This document shows positions 14,206-20,180 of a stretch of 20,180 bases of DNA, piece by piece (within the stretch, counting starts at the first letter, position 1; the number at the start of each line of letters is the position of its first letter). The position numbers and the translations under genes are program-made. Origin of the DNA: an uncultured bacterium (GTDB taxonomy: Bacteria; Verrucomicrobiota; Kiritimatiellia; RFP12; UBA1067); NCBI GenBank assembly GCA_900547945.1, contig URIT01000050.1:1-20180 (forward strand), written 5' to 3'. Below the pieces are notes generated by a model. The model had not been told where the DNA came from. It did no database searches and worked only from the letters and a program-made list of their open reading frames with translations.

Positions 14206-15048
14206 ATGGGAACAGTGATAGATGCCATTGAGAATCTTGTGCGGAATCCGGTGACCCTGCTCGCCCGGGAGTATCAATCGCACAATCGTGCAAACGGGAT
14301 GGGCATGGCGTTAGAGGAGTATGTCAAGGATCTGTTCGCGGGAACGTTCGGTCTTTCGGACATCGAGCGGCTGGATGCTTTTGAACGAACGTTCTCATAC
14401 CTGGGTAACAACTCCAACCCGCCGGATGCGATGCTGCGTGGTGGCGATGCCATTGAAGTCAAGAAAATCGAAGCACTTGACGCCTCATTGGCCTTGAACA
14501 GCAGTTACCCGAAACATACGCTCCGGGCGGATAGCCAAATGATTTCGGAAGCATGTCGGGATGCGGAGAACTGGAGAGAAAAGGACATCCTGTATGTAGT
14601 CGGAAACGTCTTTGGCGGGCAACTGCGACATCTCGCGATGGTCTATGGACTTGACTACTGTGCGTCCGAGTCTTGTTACCAGAGACTGAAGGAGACGATA
14701 AAGAACGGAGTCAATTCCATTGAGGGCGTGGAGTTTGCCGAAACACGCGAACTGGGGCGCGTGAAAAGGGTCGATCCTCTTGGTATCACTTACATGCGCG
14801 TTCGTGGAATGTGGGGCATCGAAAATCCGTGGTCAGTCTTCGACTATGTCTATCGCCGCGACATGCGGAAGCGGCTGAACTTCATGTGCCTTGTCAATTG
14901 GCGAAAATGGCAGTCATTCCCCGGAACGGAGCGGCTGGAGGACTTGGTAAAGACGGATCCGCGTCTCAATGTTTCAACCGTGCGCATCAAGGATCCCGAC
15001 AACCCGGCTCGACTCAACGATGCAAGGCTCGTGACATTCTCCGTGTAA
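14206..15048 (+). CDS. Type II restriction endonuclease, NgoPII family
   Basis: A 280-residue nuclease of the RE_NgoPII family, whose characterised member cuts GGCC. Family-like blocks: NRANGMGMALEEYVKDLFAG near the N-terminus, FSYLGNNSNPPDAMLRGGDA running into IEVKKIEALDASLALNSSYP (the Asp...Glu-x-Lys arrangement of a PD-(D/E)xK active site), ELGRVKRVDPLGITYMRVRG and the following MWGIENPWSVFDYVY. Nothing is missing compared with the family, so it should be active. The start has GGAGAGGGGA about 9 bases upstream. It lies 24 bases after the methyltransferase on the same strand, the usual methylase-first order. GGCC specificity is inferred from the family, not shown. Confidence 0.92.
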   Translation: MGTVIDAIENLVRNPVTLLAREYQSHNRANGMGMALEEYVKDLFAGTFGLSDIERLDAFERTFSYLGNNSNPPDAMLRGGDAIEVKKIEALDASLALNSSYPKHTLRADSQMISEACRDAENWREKDILYVVGNVFGGQLRHLAMVYGLDYCASESCYQRLKETIKNGVNSIEGVEFAETRELGRVKRVDPLGITYMRVRGMWGIENPWSVFDYVYRRDMRKRLNFMCLVNWRKWQSFPGTERLEDLVKTDPRLNVSTVRIKDPDNPARLNDARLVTFSV

Positions 15049-15066
15049 TCGAAAAGGGTCGCTCTT

Positions 15067-15075
15067 TGGTATACT
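15067..15075 (+). promoter_or_regulatory. Extended -10 promoter of the DpnD-like pair
   Basis: TGGTATACT (TGn plus TATACT) ends 6 bases before the ATG at 15082, so transcription should begin at or next to the start codon. The same TGGTATACT stands at 15749-15757, again directly before an ATG. Confidence 0.5.
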
Positions 15076-15081
15076 ATGGCC

Positions 15082-15255
15082 ATGGAACGACATGTATACG
15101 AAGTGATGATTCGCCGAACCGAGACCTGTCGTGTCAGGGTGATGGCCGCATCGGAATCGGCGGCCGTCGAAGCGGCATTGCGTGAGGAATCCTCTGGGCG
15201 GGTTTCGAACCATGCCTATTCCGACGAGTGTGTCGAGGCTGAGAAGGTTGACTGA
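15082..15255 (+). CDS. Small protein, diverged DpnD/PcfM-like paralogue
   Basis: 57 residues: begins MERHVYEVMIRRTETCRVRV and ends SDECVEAEKVD. The layout of an N-terminal strand pair, an Ala/Glu-rich helix (ASESAAVEAALREESSG) and a C-terminal strand follows that of the next small protein, with which it shares R-V-x-V-x-A, A-x-x-AAL and SG-x-V spacing. I therefore read it as a tandem paralogue; on its own it would be unrecognisable. An in-frame ATG at 15076 is an alternative start, but 15082 coincides with the predicted transcription start. There is no good ribosome site. It lies 33 bases after the endonuclease stop, on the same strand, with the same moderate GC. Confidence 0.6.
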   Translation: MERHVYEVMIRRTETCRVRVMAASESAAVEAALREESSGRVSNHAYSDECVEAEKVD

Positions 15256-15283
15256 CAGACCATGCGGTACGGGTCGTTTTCAG

Positions 15284-15454
15284 ATGAAACACAAGATTGA
15301 GATAACGGAGACCCTTCAACGGGTGATTGAAGTCGAGGCATCGACGGTGGAAGACGCGGAGCGTGCTGCCCTAGGACTCCACCGAAGCGGCGAGGTAGTC
15401 CTGTCGGCAGATGATTTCGTGTCCGTTGAAGTGAAGTGTGTACAGGAACGGTAG
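15284..15454 (+). CDS. DpnD/PcfM-like small protein
   Basis: 56 residues. IEITETLQRVIEVEAS followed by a helix (TVEDAERAALGLHRSG) and EVVLSADDFVSVEV fits the DpnD/PcfM family: EIT-ETL, VEVEA and the closing (L)DADDF-V box. The family takes its name from dpnD, a gene of unknown function in the pneumococcal DpnI restriction cassette, and from conjugative-plasmid PcfM. Its position after an NgoPII-type pair therefore suggests an accessory gene of the restriction system; the role is not established. The ribosome site is weak (ACGGGT, 12 bases upstream). It starts 28 bases after the paralogue. Seven T (15455-15462) follow the stop closely, but no clear hairpin precedes them. Confidence 0.75.
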   Translation: MKHKIEITETLQRVIEVEASTVEDAERAALGLHRSGEVVLSADDFVSVEVKCVQER

Positions 15455-15472
15455 TTTTTTTCTGAGAGGTTC

Positions 15473-15492
15473 GGTCGCAGCAAGTTGCGACC
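15473..15492 (+). repeat. Hairpin followed by CTCCCGC, dispersed module
   Basis: GGTCGCA/TGCGACC with loop GCAAGT, then CTCCCGC. Related to 2171-2190 and to the left parts of both copies of the 650-bp duplication. No T run. Confidence 0.5.
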
Positions 15493-15536
15493 CTCCCGCG
15501 TTCGGACGTCCCGCGCCGAGAGTCGCCCCACAGTGT

Positions 15537-15558
15537 CCCGCGCCGAGGGCGGCGCGGG
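15537..15558. repeat. GC-rich perfect hairpin in a gene-free stretch
   Basis: CCCGCGCCG (15537-15545), loop AGGG, CGGCGCGGG (15550-15558). It lies in the gene-free 15455-15764 region together with the hairpin CTTTGTGC-AG-GCACAAAG (15629-15646) and one copy of TTCCGAAGCGAAATCGCGCG (15602-15621). Confidence 0.6.
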
Positions 15559-15645
15559 TACTTCGCGCGCCGACACGTTGCGTACCGCCCCGGCAGAACG
15601 GTTCCGAAGCGAAATCGCGCGGTCCTTCCTTTGTGCAGGCACAAA

Positions 15646-15740
15646 GCTTAAAGCGACTTAACGACTTAACTACTTAAAGCCGCGCAGCGGCGACTTAAAG
15701 GCCGTAGGCCTTACCACTTAAAGCCGCACAGCGGCGATTT
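15646..15740 (-). repeat. TTAAGTGG/GCCGC hairpin repeat block
   Basis: In reverse orientation to the block at 11159: CTTAAAGCCGCGCAGCGGCG, then CTTAAAGGCCGTAGGCCTT, then ACCACTTAAAGCCGCACAGC. It contains two GCCGC-xxx-GCGGC-type hairpins and one GGCC-xxx-GGCC hairpin. It ends 9 bases before the extended -10 promoter of the beta-helix gene. Confidence 0.75.
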
Positions 15741-15748
15741 CATCTTTA

Positions 15749-15757
15749 TGGTATACT
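15749..15757 (+). promoter_or_regulatory. Extended -10 promoter of the beta-helix gene
   Basis: TGGTATACT, without a -35 box, ends 7 bases before the ATG at 15765. No Shine-Dalgarno sequence fits between, so the transcript is probably leaderless. Confidence 0.5.
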
Positions 15758-15764
15758 GGGGCGC

Positions 15765-17792
15765 ATGAAGAAACTCGGCATCATTTTGTGTGCCGCCGGG
15801 GCGCTGGGCGCCCTGGGCGGGGAGCTTGTGGTTGAACCGGGCGGACTTTCGCCGCAGGGGGCGCTGGAGAGGATCCGCGCCGCGAAGGCGAAGGGAAGCG
15901 GCGAGGCGTGGACCGTGCGCGTGAAGGGCGGGCACTACGCGCTGGAGAAGACGCTTGTCTTCACGCCGGCGGATTCCGGAACGCCCGAGGCGCCGGTCGC
16001 GTGGATCGGCGAGGGCGAGGCCGTGTTCGCGGGTGGGGCGCGGATTGGCGGCTGGGTGGACCGTGGGGGCGGCGTGTGGGCCGCGCCCCTGCCCGCCGCG
16101 TCGGACGGAAAGCCCGCCTACTTCGAACAGCTGTGGGTGAACGGGCGCCGGGCGGAACGGGCGCGCCTCCCGAACAAGGGCTATTTCAACGTGACGAAGC
16201 CCGCCATCGTGCCGGACGCGGCGGTGAAGGGGCGGTTCGTCGAGACGGTTGCGCTCACGAACGCCGAGGTGGACGTGCTCGCGCAGCTGCCGCCGGACGA
16301 GTGGCCCTTCGCGCAGATGTGCATTGTCCACAAGTGGAGCTTCGCGCGGCGCATCCTGCGCGGGTTCGATCCGGCGACGCGCACGGTGACGACGGAATCG
16401 CCGCGTGGGTGGCACGGGTGGCAGAACTGGAACGCGAAGGAAACGCTCGTCCACTTCGAGAACGTGCGCAGCGCGTTCGACGCGCCGGGCGAATGGTTCT
16501 GCGACGCGAAGGCGGGCGAAGTGCTGTACCGCCCGCTTCCCGGCGAGGACCTGGCGCGGGCGGCGGTCGTCGCGCCGAGCGCGAAGCTGAGCCAGCTCGT
16601 CGCGTTCCGCGGCGATCCCGACGCGGGCGCCTACGTCCACGACATCGTCTTCCGCAACGTGTCGTTCGCCTACAGCGATGCGTCGGGCGGCGGGAGAGGC
16701 CCGACGGAAAGCTGGCAGCACCAGGCGGCGAGCGGCAGCGACGCGGCGGTGACGCTGGAGGGCGTGCGGCGCATCGCGTTCGAAGGCTGCCGCGTGCGGC
16801 ACACGGGCAACTACGCGCTGCGGTTCAACGACGGCTGCACTTCGAACCGCGTCGTCAACTGCACGCTGGAGGACCTGGGCGCGGGCGGCGTGTGGATGGG
16901 CGCGGGCACGGGGCACGTCGCGAAGGGCGAGACGCTGTCGCGGCGGATCATCCGGCGGCTCGCGCCGCGCGCGACGGCCTTCAACCTGATCGACAACTGC
17001 ACGATCCGCCAGGGCGGTCGTTTCAATCCCGAGGGGACGGGCGTCGCCCTCACGCACGTCTCGGACTCGAAGGTCCTCCACTGCGAGATCCACGACTTCT
17101 TCTACACGGGCGTCTCCGTGGGCTGGACCTGGGGGTTCCGGGGCAGCGTGGCGCAGCGCAACGAGATCGCATTCAACCGCATCTACGACCTCGGCAAGGG
17201 CATCATGAGCGACATGGGCGGCGTCTATACGCTCGGCACGAGCTTTGGCACCACGGTCCACGACAACGTCGTCCACGATGTCCATTCCTATTCCTACGGC
17301 GGCTGGGCGCTCTACACGGACGAAGGGAGCGAGGGGATCGTGATGGAGCGCAACCTCTGCTGGAACACGACGGACGGCGGCTTCCACCAGCACTACGGCG
17401 CGGGCTGCATCATCCGCAACAACATCTTCGCGTGGAACCGGATGCTCGGCGCGGTGCGCATGGCGCGGCAGGTCGTGCAGGATATCCCCTGCACGCTCCA
17501 CTTCGTGAACAACATCGTCCTCGTGCGCGAGGGCCCGCTCGTCGGGCGCGGTCCGCGCGGCGTCGGCGGCGTGTGGGCGAACAACCTCTGGTGGGACGCC
17601 TCGGGCAAGCCCGAGCTGGACGGCCTCGACTGGGCGCAGTGGGCGGCGTGCGGCAAGGAGACGGGCGGGAAGTACGCCGATCCGCAGTTCGAGGACGCGG
17701 CGGCGTACGACTTCCGCCTGAAGCCCGCTTCGCCCGCGTTCGCGCTCGGATTCAAGACCTGGGACTTCGGCGCGGCCGGATTGAGGAAGTAG
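15765..17792 (+). CDS. Exported right-handed parallel beta-helix protein, GH141-like candidate
   Basis: 675 residues with a signal peptide (MKKLGIILCAAGALGALGG) and then a single-stranded beta-helix. The N-terminal part has the block seen in many PVC and Bacteroidota polysaccharide-degrading beta-helix proteins: GEAVFAGGARIGGWVDRGG, VWAAPLP, EQLWVNGRRAERARLPN. The helix core has many Asn/Cys/His-rich turns (NYALRFNDGCTSNRVVNC, CEIHDFFYTGVSVGWTWGF). It ends in GIMSDMGGVYTLGTS, HSYSYGGWALYTDEGSEG and DGGFHQHYG, where clustered Asp/Glu/His could form an active site. The closest assignment I can offer is the GH141 type (alpha-L-fucosidase or xylanase members are known); the substrate is a guess. 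A lipoprotein gene starts 7 bases after its stop, suggesting an operon. Confidence 0.83.
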   Translation: MKKLGIILCAAGALGALGGELVVEPGGLSPQGALERIRAAKAKGSGEAWTVRVKGGHYALEKTLVFTPADSGTPEAPVAWIGEGEAVFAGGARIGGWVDRGGGVWAAPLPAASDGKPAYFEQLWVNGRRAERARLPNKGYFNVTKPAIVPDAAVKGRFVETVALTNAEVDVLAQLPPDEWPFAQMCIVHKWSFARRILRGFDPATRTVTTESPRGWHGWQNWNAKETLVHFENVRSAFDAPGEWFCDAKAGEVLYRPLPGEDLARAAVVAPSAKLSQLVAFRGDPDAGAYVHDIVFRNVSFAYSDASGGGRGPTESWQHQAASGSDAAVTLEGVRRIAFEGCRVRHTGNYALRFNDGCTSNRVVNCTLEDLGAGGVWMGAGTGHVAKGETLSRRIIRRLAPRATAFNLIDNCTIRQGGRFNPEGTGVALTHVSDSKVLHCEIHDFFYTGVSVGWTWGFRGSVAQRNEIAFNRIYDLGKGIMSDMGGVYTLGTSFGTTVHDNVVHDVHSYSYGGWALYTDEGSEGIVMERNLCWNTTDGGFHQHYGAGCIIRNNIFAWNRMLGAVRMARQVVQDIPCTLHFVNNIVLVREGPLVGRGPRGVGGVWANNLWWDASGKPELDGLDWAQWAACGKETGGKYADPQFEDAAAYDFRLKPASPAFALGFKTWDFGAAGLRK

Positions 17793-17799
17793 GCGGAAC

Positions 17800-18186
17800 A
17801 TGAAGACGACGTTGACGCTGGGCGGCCTTGCCGTGGCCGCGCTGCTCGCGGGGGGCTGCGCGACCGAACACTACGTGACGGACGCGCGCCACCCCGAAAT
17901 CGCCCTCAAGGAGGACGGCGGCGTGACCTATCGCGGGAAGTACGTCGATCCCGAGGACCTTCCGGGACTCCTGAAGGCGTCCGGCTTCGACCGGCACGAC
18001 ACGATCAACATCTACTGCCCCGAGGTGATGCCGAACCTGCGCCTCCAGCGCCGGGTGATGGGGATCCTCCTGCGCGAGGGCTTCACGCGCCCCATCCTGG
18101 TGGGCGAGCGGAAGGCGTATTCCGAACTCGGGCGCACGGCCGAGGAGCGCCGCCGCGCGCGCGTTAAATCGGCCAGTGGCCTTTAA
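17800..18186 (+). CDS. Small lipoprotein with an ExbD-like C-terminal fold, ending in a repeat
   Basis: 128 residues. MKTTLTLGGLAVAALLAGGC is a lipoprotein signal with Cys20 as the lipidation site. The mature part has a strand-helix-strand run (DTINIYCPEVMPNLRLQRRV, MGILLREGFTRPILVGERK) resembling the periplasmic domain of ExbD-type proteins. This is a fold-level impression, not a family assignment. GGCGGA lies 4 bases upstream of the ATG. The final residues (VKSASGL) and the TAA stop come from the first unit of the hairpin-repeat block that begins at 18163, so the repeat has replaced the original gene end or become its stop. Confidence 0.75.
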   Translation: MKTTLTLGGLAVAALLAGGCATEHYVTDARHPEIALKEDGGVTYRGKYVDPEDLPGLLKASGFDRHDTINIYCPEVMPNLRLQRRVMGILLREGFTRPILVGERKAYSELGRTAEERRRARVKSASGL

Positions 18187-18304
18187 ATCGCCGCTGCGCG
18201 GCTTTAAGTGGTTAAGTCGGCCTTCGGCCTTTAAATCGCCGCTGCGCGGCTTTAAGTGGTTAAGTCGGCCTTCGGCCTTTAAGTCGCCGCTTCGCGGCTT
18301 TAAA
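18163..18304 (+). repeat. Array of TTAAGTGG/GCCGC/GGCC hairpin repeats
   Basis: Starts inside the lipoprotein gene with GTTAAATCGGCCAGTGGCC. It is followed by about two and a half units of CGCCGCTGCGCGGCTTTAAG, TGGTTAAGTC and GGCCTTCGGCCTTTAA. Each unit has two small hairpins (GCCGC-TGC-GCGGC and GGCC-TTC-GGCC). Successive units are near-identical. The array translates as a periodic FKSPLRGFKWLSR peptide, which is an artefact. Confidence 0.9.
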
Positions 18305-18318
18305 TTGTGCTTCACGCG

Positions 18319-18355
18319 GACCTCCAGAATTAGGTCTGACCTAATTTTGGAGGTC
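18319..18355 (+). terminator. Long palindrome, probable bidirectional terminator
   Basis: GACCTCCAGAATTAGGTC and GACCTAATTTTGGAGGTC are 18-base inverted arms with one mismatch, separated by a single T. TTGTGTT follows on the plus strand, a weak T tract. It separates the lipoprotein gene from nusA and stands between repeat arrays in opposite orientations. Confidence 0.6.
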
Positions 18356-18380
18356 TTGTGTTCAAACTGTCCGGAAGGCA

Positions 18381-18433
18381 TTTAAAGCCGCGCAGCGGCG
18401 ATTTAACCACTTAAAGCCGCGCAGCGACGACTC
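18381..18433 (-). repeat. Hairpin repeats in inverted orientation
   Basis: TTTAAAGCCGCGCAGCGGCG, ATTTAACCACTTAAAGCCGC, GCAGCGACGAC: the reverse complement of the array at 18163-18304. Together with that array and the central palindrome it could form a stem of roughly 50 base pairs. Confidence 0.85.
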
Positions 18434-18451
18434 AATTCATCCGCATCCGTC

Positions 18452-18480
18452 TTGACATCCGTCTGCGGATTCGGTAATAT
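18452..18480 (+). promoter_or_regulatory. Strong sigma-70-type promoter of nusA
   Basis: TTGACA (18452-18457), a 17-base spacer and TAATAT (18475-18480). Transcription would start near 18487, giving a leader of about 70 bases. It is the closest to consensus in the window. Confidence 0.8.
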
Positions 18481-18555
18481 TTGACCGTTTCACGGTGGTT
18501 CAGCGAATCACCGAACGTGTTTTTTTGCTTTTTGACAAGAGAGGAGCTGAAGGTT

Positions 18556-19836
18556 ATGGCCATGAACAACAACGAGTTGCTGGCGATTGTGAGCTTCATC
18601 GAGCGCGAGCGCGGCGTGGACCGCGAAATCGTGCTGGTGGCGATCGAGCAGGCACTCCAGCAGGCGGCGCGCCGCAACCCAGGCGTGACGAACGACCTGC
18701 GCGTCGCGATTGACCGCAAGACCCTTTCGCTCCATGTCTACGACACGATGGTCGTCTCCAACGAGGAGACGGGCACGGGCTTCATCTCGCTCGCCCGCGC
18801 GCAGCGCCTCCAGCCGGGCATCGCCGAGGGCGAGACGATCGAGATCGAGATGCCGGCCTCGAAGCTCGGGCGCATCGCGGCGCAGACCTCGCGTCAGATG
18901 ATCATGCAGAAGATCCGCGAGGCGGAGCGCTCGAACACCTTCCGCGAGTTCAAGGGCCGCATCGGCGAGATCGTGAGCGGCACGGTGACGGCGGTGAACC
19001 GGCGCGACCTCTACGTGATGGTGGGTAAGACGGAGATGCTGCTGCCGGGCAAGGAGCGCATCCCCACGGAGGAGTACGGCGTGGGCGACCTCGTGCGCGC
19101 GATTGTCCACAGCGTGAAGCCTGAGTCGACGGGGCCGGCCGTGACGCTCAGCCGTGCCTCCAGCGAATTCGTGCGCACGCTCTTCCGCCTGGAGGTTTCC
19201 GAGATCGCGGACGGCGTGGTGGAGATCATGGGCGTGGCGCGCGACCCGGGCTACCGCTCGAAGGTCGCCGTGCGCACGCGCGACGAGAAGGTCGATCCCG
19301 TGGGGGCCTGCGTGGGACTGCGCGGCGCGCGCGTGCGGAACATCGTGCGCGAGCTCAACGGCGAGAAGATCGACATCGTGCGCTGGAGCGACGACATCAA
19401 GAACTACGTCACCCAGGCGCTCGCGCCCGCGAAGCTCGAATCGATCGAGCTGGACCCGGACGGCGGCAACACGGTCCATGTGACGGTTGCGCCCGACCAG
19501 TATTCGCTTGCAATCGGCAAGCGCGGGCAGAACGTGCGCCTCACCTCGAAGCTCACCGGCTGGCACGTGGACGTGACGAAGGCGATGGCGCTCGCGAGCT
19601 TCGAGGACCAGAAGGCCGAGGCCATCAAGAACCTCGCCGAGACGTTCAGCGTCTCGACCGCCGTCGCGACGCAGCTTGCGGACGCGGGCTTCCTGACGGT
19701 GGAGGGCATCGTCGAGTGCGACGAGGAGGGCTTCATCGCCGCGACGGGCCTTGACGAGGTGACCGCCAAGGGGCTGTACGCGGCCGCGCAGGCGGTCGCC
19801 GAACTGACGGCGCAGACAGAGCAGCAGGAGGCGTGA
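18556..19836 (+). CDS. nusA: Transcription termination/antitermination factor NusA
   Basis: Cytoplasmic RNA polymerase-binding factor for pausing, termination and antitermination, 426 residues. Domains: N-terminal RNAP-binding domain (about 1-125, ELLAIVSFIERERGVDREIV), S1 (about 135-200, GEIVSGTVTAVNRRDLYVMV), KH1 (about 205-280, with DPVGACVGLRGARVRNIVRE and LNGEKIDIVRW) and KH2 (about 285-350, PDQYSLAIGKRGQNVRLTSK). A single helix-hairpin-helix acidic-type repeat follows (about 370-415, LADAGFLTVEGIVECDEEGF). ATG 18556 is chosen because GAGAGGAG lies about 9 bases upstream; the frame is open further upstream into the promoter. infB begins 10 bases after the stop, the standard nusA-infB order. 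The usual upstream rimP is missing here and nusA has its own promoter. Confidence 0.96.
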   Translation: MAMNNNELLAIVSFIERERGVDREIVLVAIEQALQQAARRNPGVTNDLRVAIDRKTLSLHVYDTMVVSNEETGTGFISLARAQRLQPGIAEGETIEIEMPASKLGRIAAQTSRQMIMQKIREAERSNTFREFKGRIGEIVSGTVTAVNRRDLYVMVGKTEMLLPGKERIPTEEYGVGDLVRAIVHSVKPESTGPAVTLSRASSEFVRTLFRLEVSEIADGVVEIMGVARDPGYRSKVAVRTRDEKVDPVGACVGLRGARVRNIVRELNGEKIDIVRWSDDIKNYVTQALAPAKLESIELDPDGGNTVHVTVAPDQYSLAIGKRGQNVRLTSKLTGWHVDVTKAMALASFEDQKAEAIKNLAETFSVSTAVATQLADAGFLTVEGIVECDEEGFIAATGLDEVTAKGLYAAAQAVAELTAQTEQQEA

Positions 19837-19846
19837 GGGATTTGCC

Positions 19847-20180
19847 ATGAGAGTCTACGAATTCGCGAAGAAGGTCGGCGCGACATGCGCCGCGGTCATG
19901 AAGATGGCCGAGGAGAAGGGCGTCGAGGTCTACTCGCCGCTGTCGCAGCTCGAACCAGAGGACGTGGAGACGCTGAACAAGCAGCTGCTCGCCATCGGTC
20001 CCGCAGCCGTGAAGGAAGAGGCCGCCGCCGCCGGCGAGCGGACGCTGGTCACCACGCTGACCAAGAAAGCTTCCGAACGGCTGGCCGACTATCTGGCTGA
20101 GCTCGGCATCAAGGCCGCTTATCTGCACAGCGAGCTCGACGCGCTCGAACGTGTGCGGGTGCTGAATAAACTGCGCGACG
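19847..20180 (+). CDS. infB: infB start joined in frame to an internal uvrB fragment (3'-partial, probably chimeric)
   Basis: Residues 1 to about 60 are the N-terminal domain of translation initiation factor IF-2 ([30 protein letters not shown]) and the start of its Ala/Glu-rich linker, in the right place after nusA. From residue 63 (about 20033) the frame continues as [20 protein letters not shown], then [20 protein letters not shown]. This is the conserved helicase segment of excinuclease subunit UvrB (family form roughly [35 protein letters not shown]), not IF-2. Codon use also changes: CTG for Leu, TAT for Tyr, AAA and AAT appear. An IF-2/UvrB fusion would lack both GTPase and UvrB ATPase domains, so an assembly join is the likely explanation. 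The frame is open at the window end. Confidence 0.85.
   Translation, partial: [111 protein letters not shown]

Noticed and set aside
15711..17801. A 696-codon minus-strand frame opposite the beta-helix gene, and similar long frames opposite gpmI, lpxI and nusA
   Set aside because: High-GC antisense shadows full of Arg, Ala and His. The plus-strand products have clear family motifs.
18176..18385. A 69-codon frame reading FKSPLRGFKWLSR three times
   Set aside because: It is the translation of the hairpin-repeat array and the palindrome, with no ribosome site; not a peptide-repeat protein.
18163..18433. CRISPR array
   Set aside because: The repeated units are contiguous hairpins without unique spacers of constant size, and no cas gene is near.

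Overview
The window looks like part of a GC-rich Gram-negative genome of the Planctomycetes-Verrucomicrobia-Chlamydiae type, most like Kiritimatiellota or Lentisphaerota. That placement is an inference. It rests on large beta-strand/beta-helix exported proteins, an LpxI lipid A enzyme (so an outer membrane with LPS), a Gram-negative lipobox protein, and many short hairpin repeats between genes. No marker gene here fixes the phylum.

Layout. 2-1224: the 3' part of a LamG-type surface protein, split by a one-base frameshift. 1271-3859: class II aldolase and cofactor-independent phosphoglycerate mutase (glycolysis). 4017-7069: a tight cell-envelope operon of amidase, lpxI, a DUF456 membrane protein and a C_GCAxxG_C_C protein, followed by an EamA-type permease (7119-8009). 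8001-10799 on the minus strand: a 932-residue exported beta-strand/beta-helix protein whose promoter has a 9-base G run in its spacer. 10927-11150: a tRNA-Leu(GAG)/tRNA-Tyr(GTA) operon transcribed divergently from that gene. 11151-12964: about 1.8 kb without a convincing gene, made of repeats, including a roughly 650-bp tandem duplication. 12965-13150: a highly structured segment. 13171-15454: a lower-GC, probably acquired restriction-modification cassette with an NgoPII-type 5-methylcytosine methyltransferase and endonuclease (predicted target GGCC) and two small tandem DpnD/PcfM-like genes. 15455-15764: more repeats. 15765-18186: an exported beta-helix protein (GH141-like candidate) and a lipoprotein. 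18163-18433: a block of hairpin repeats. 18452-20180: the nusA-infB transcription/translation operon.

The last 150 bases do not continue infB. From about 20033 the frame reads as an internal piece of UvrB. This is most simply a chimeric join at a contig end.

The points most worth a second look are the probable phase-variable promoter of the 932-residue surface protein, the DpnD-like pair attached to an NgoPII-type cassette, the long imperfect hairpin ahead of the methyltransferase, the duplicated intergenic element with a perfectly conserved 235-bp core, and the iterated short motifs and hairpin repeats spread over the window.
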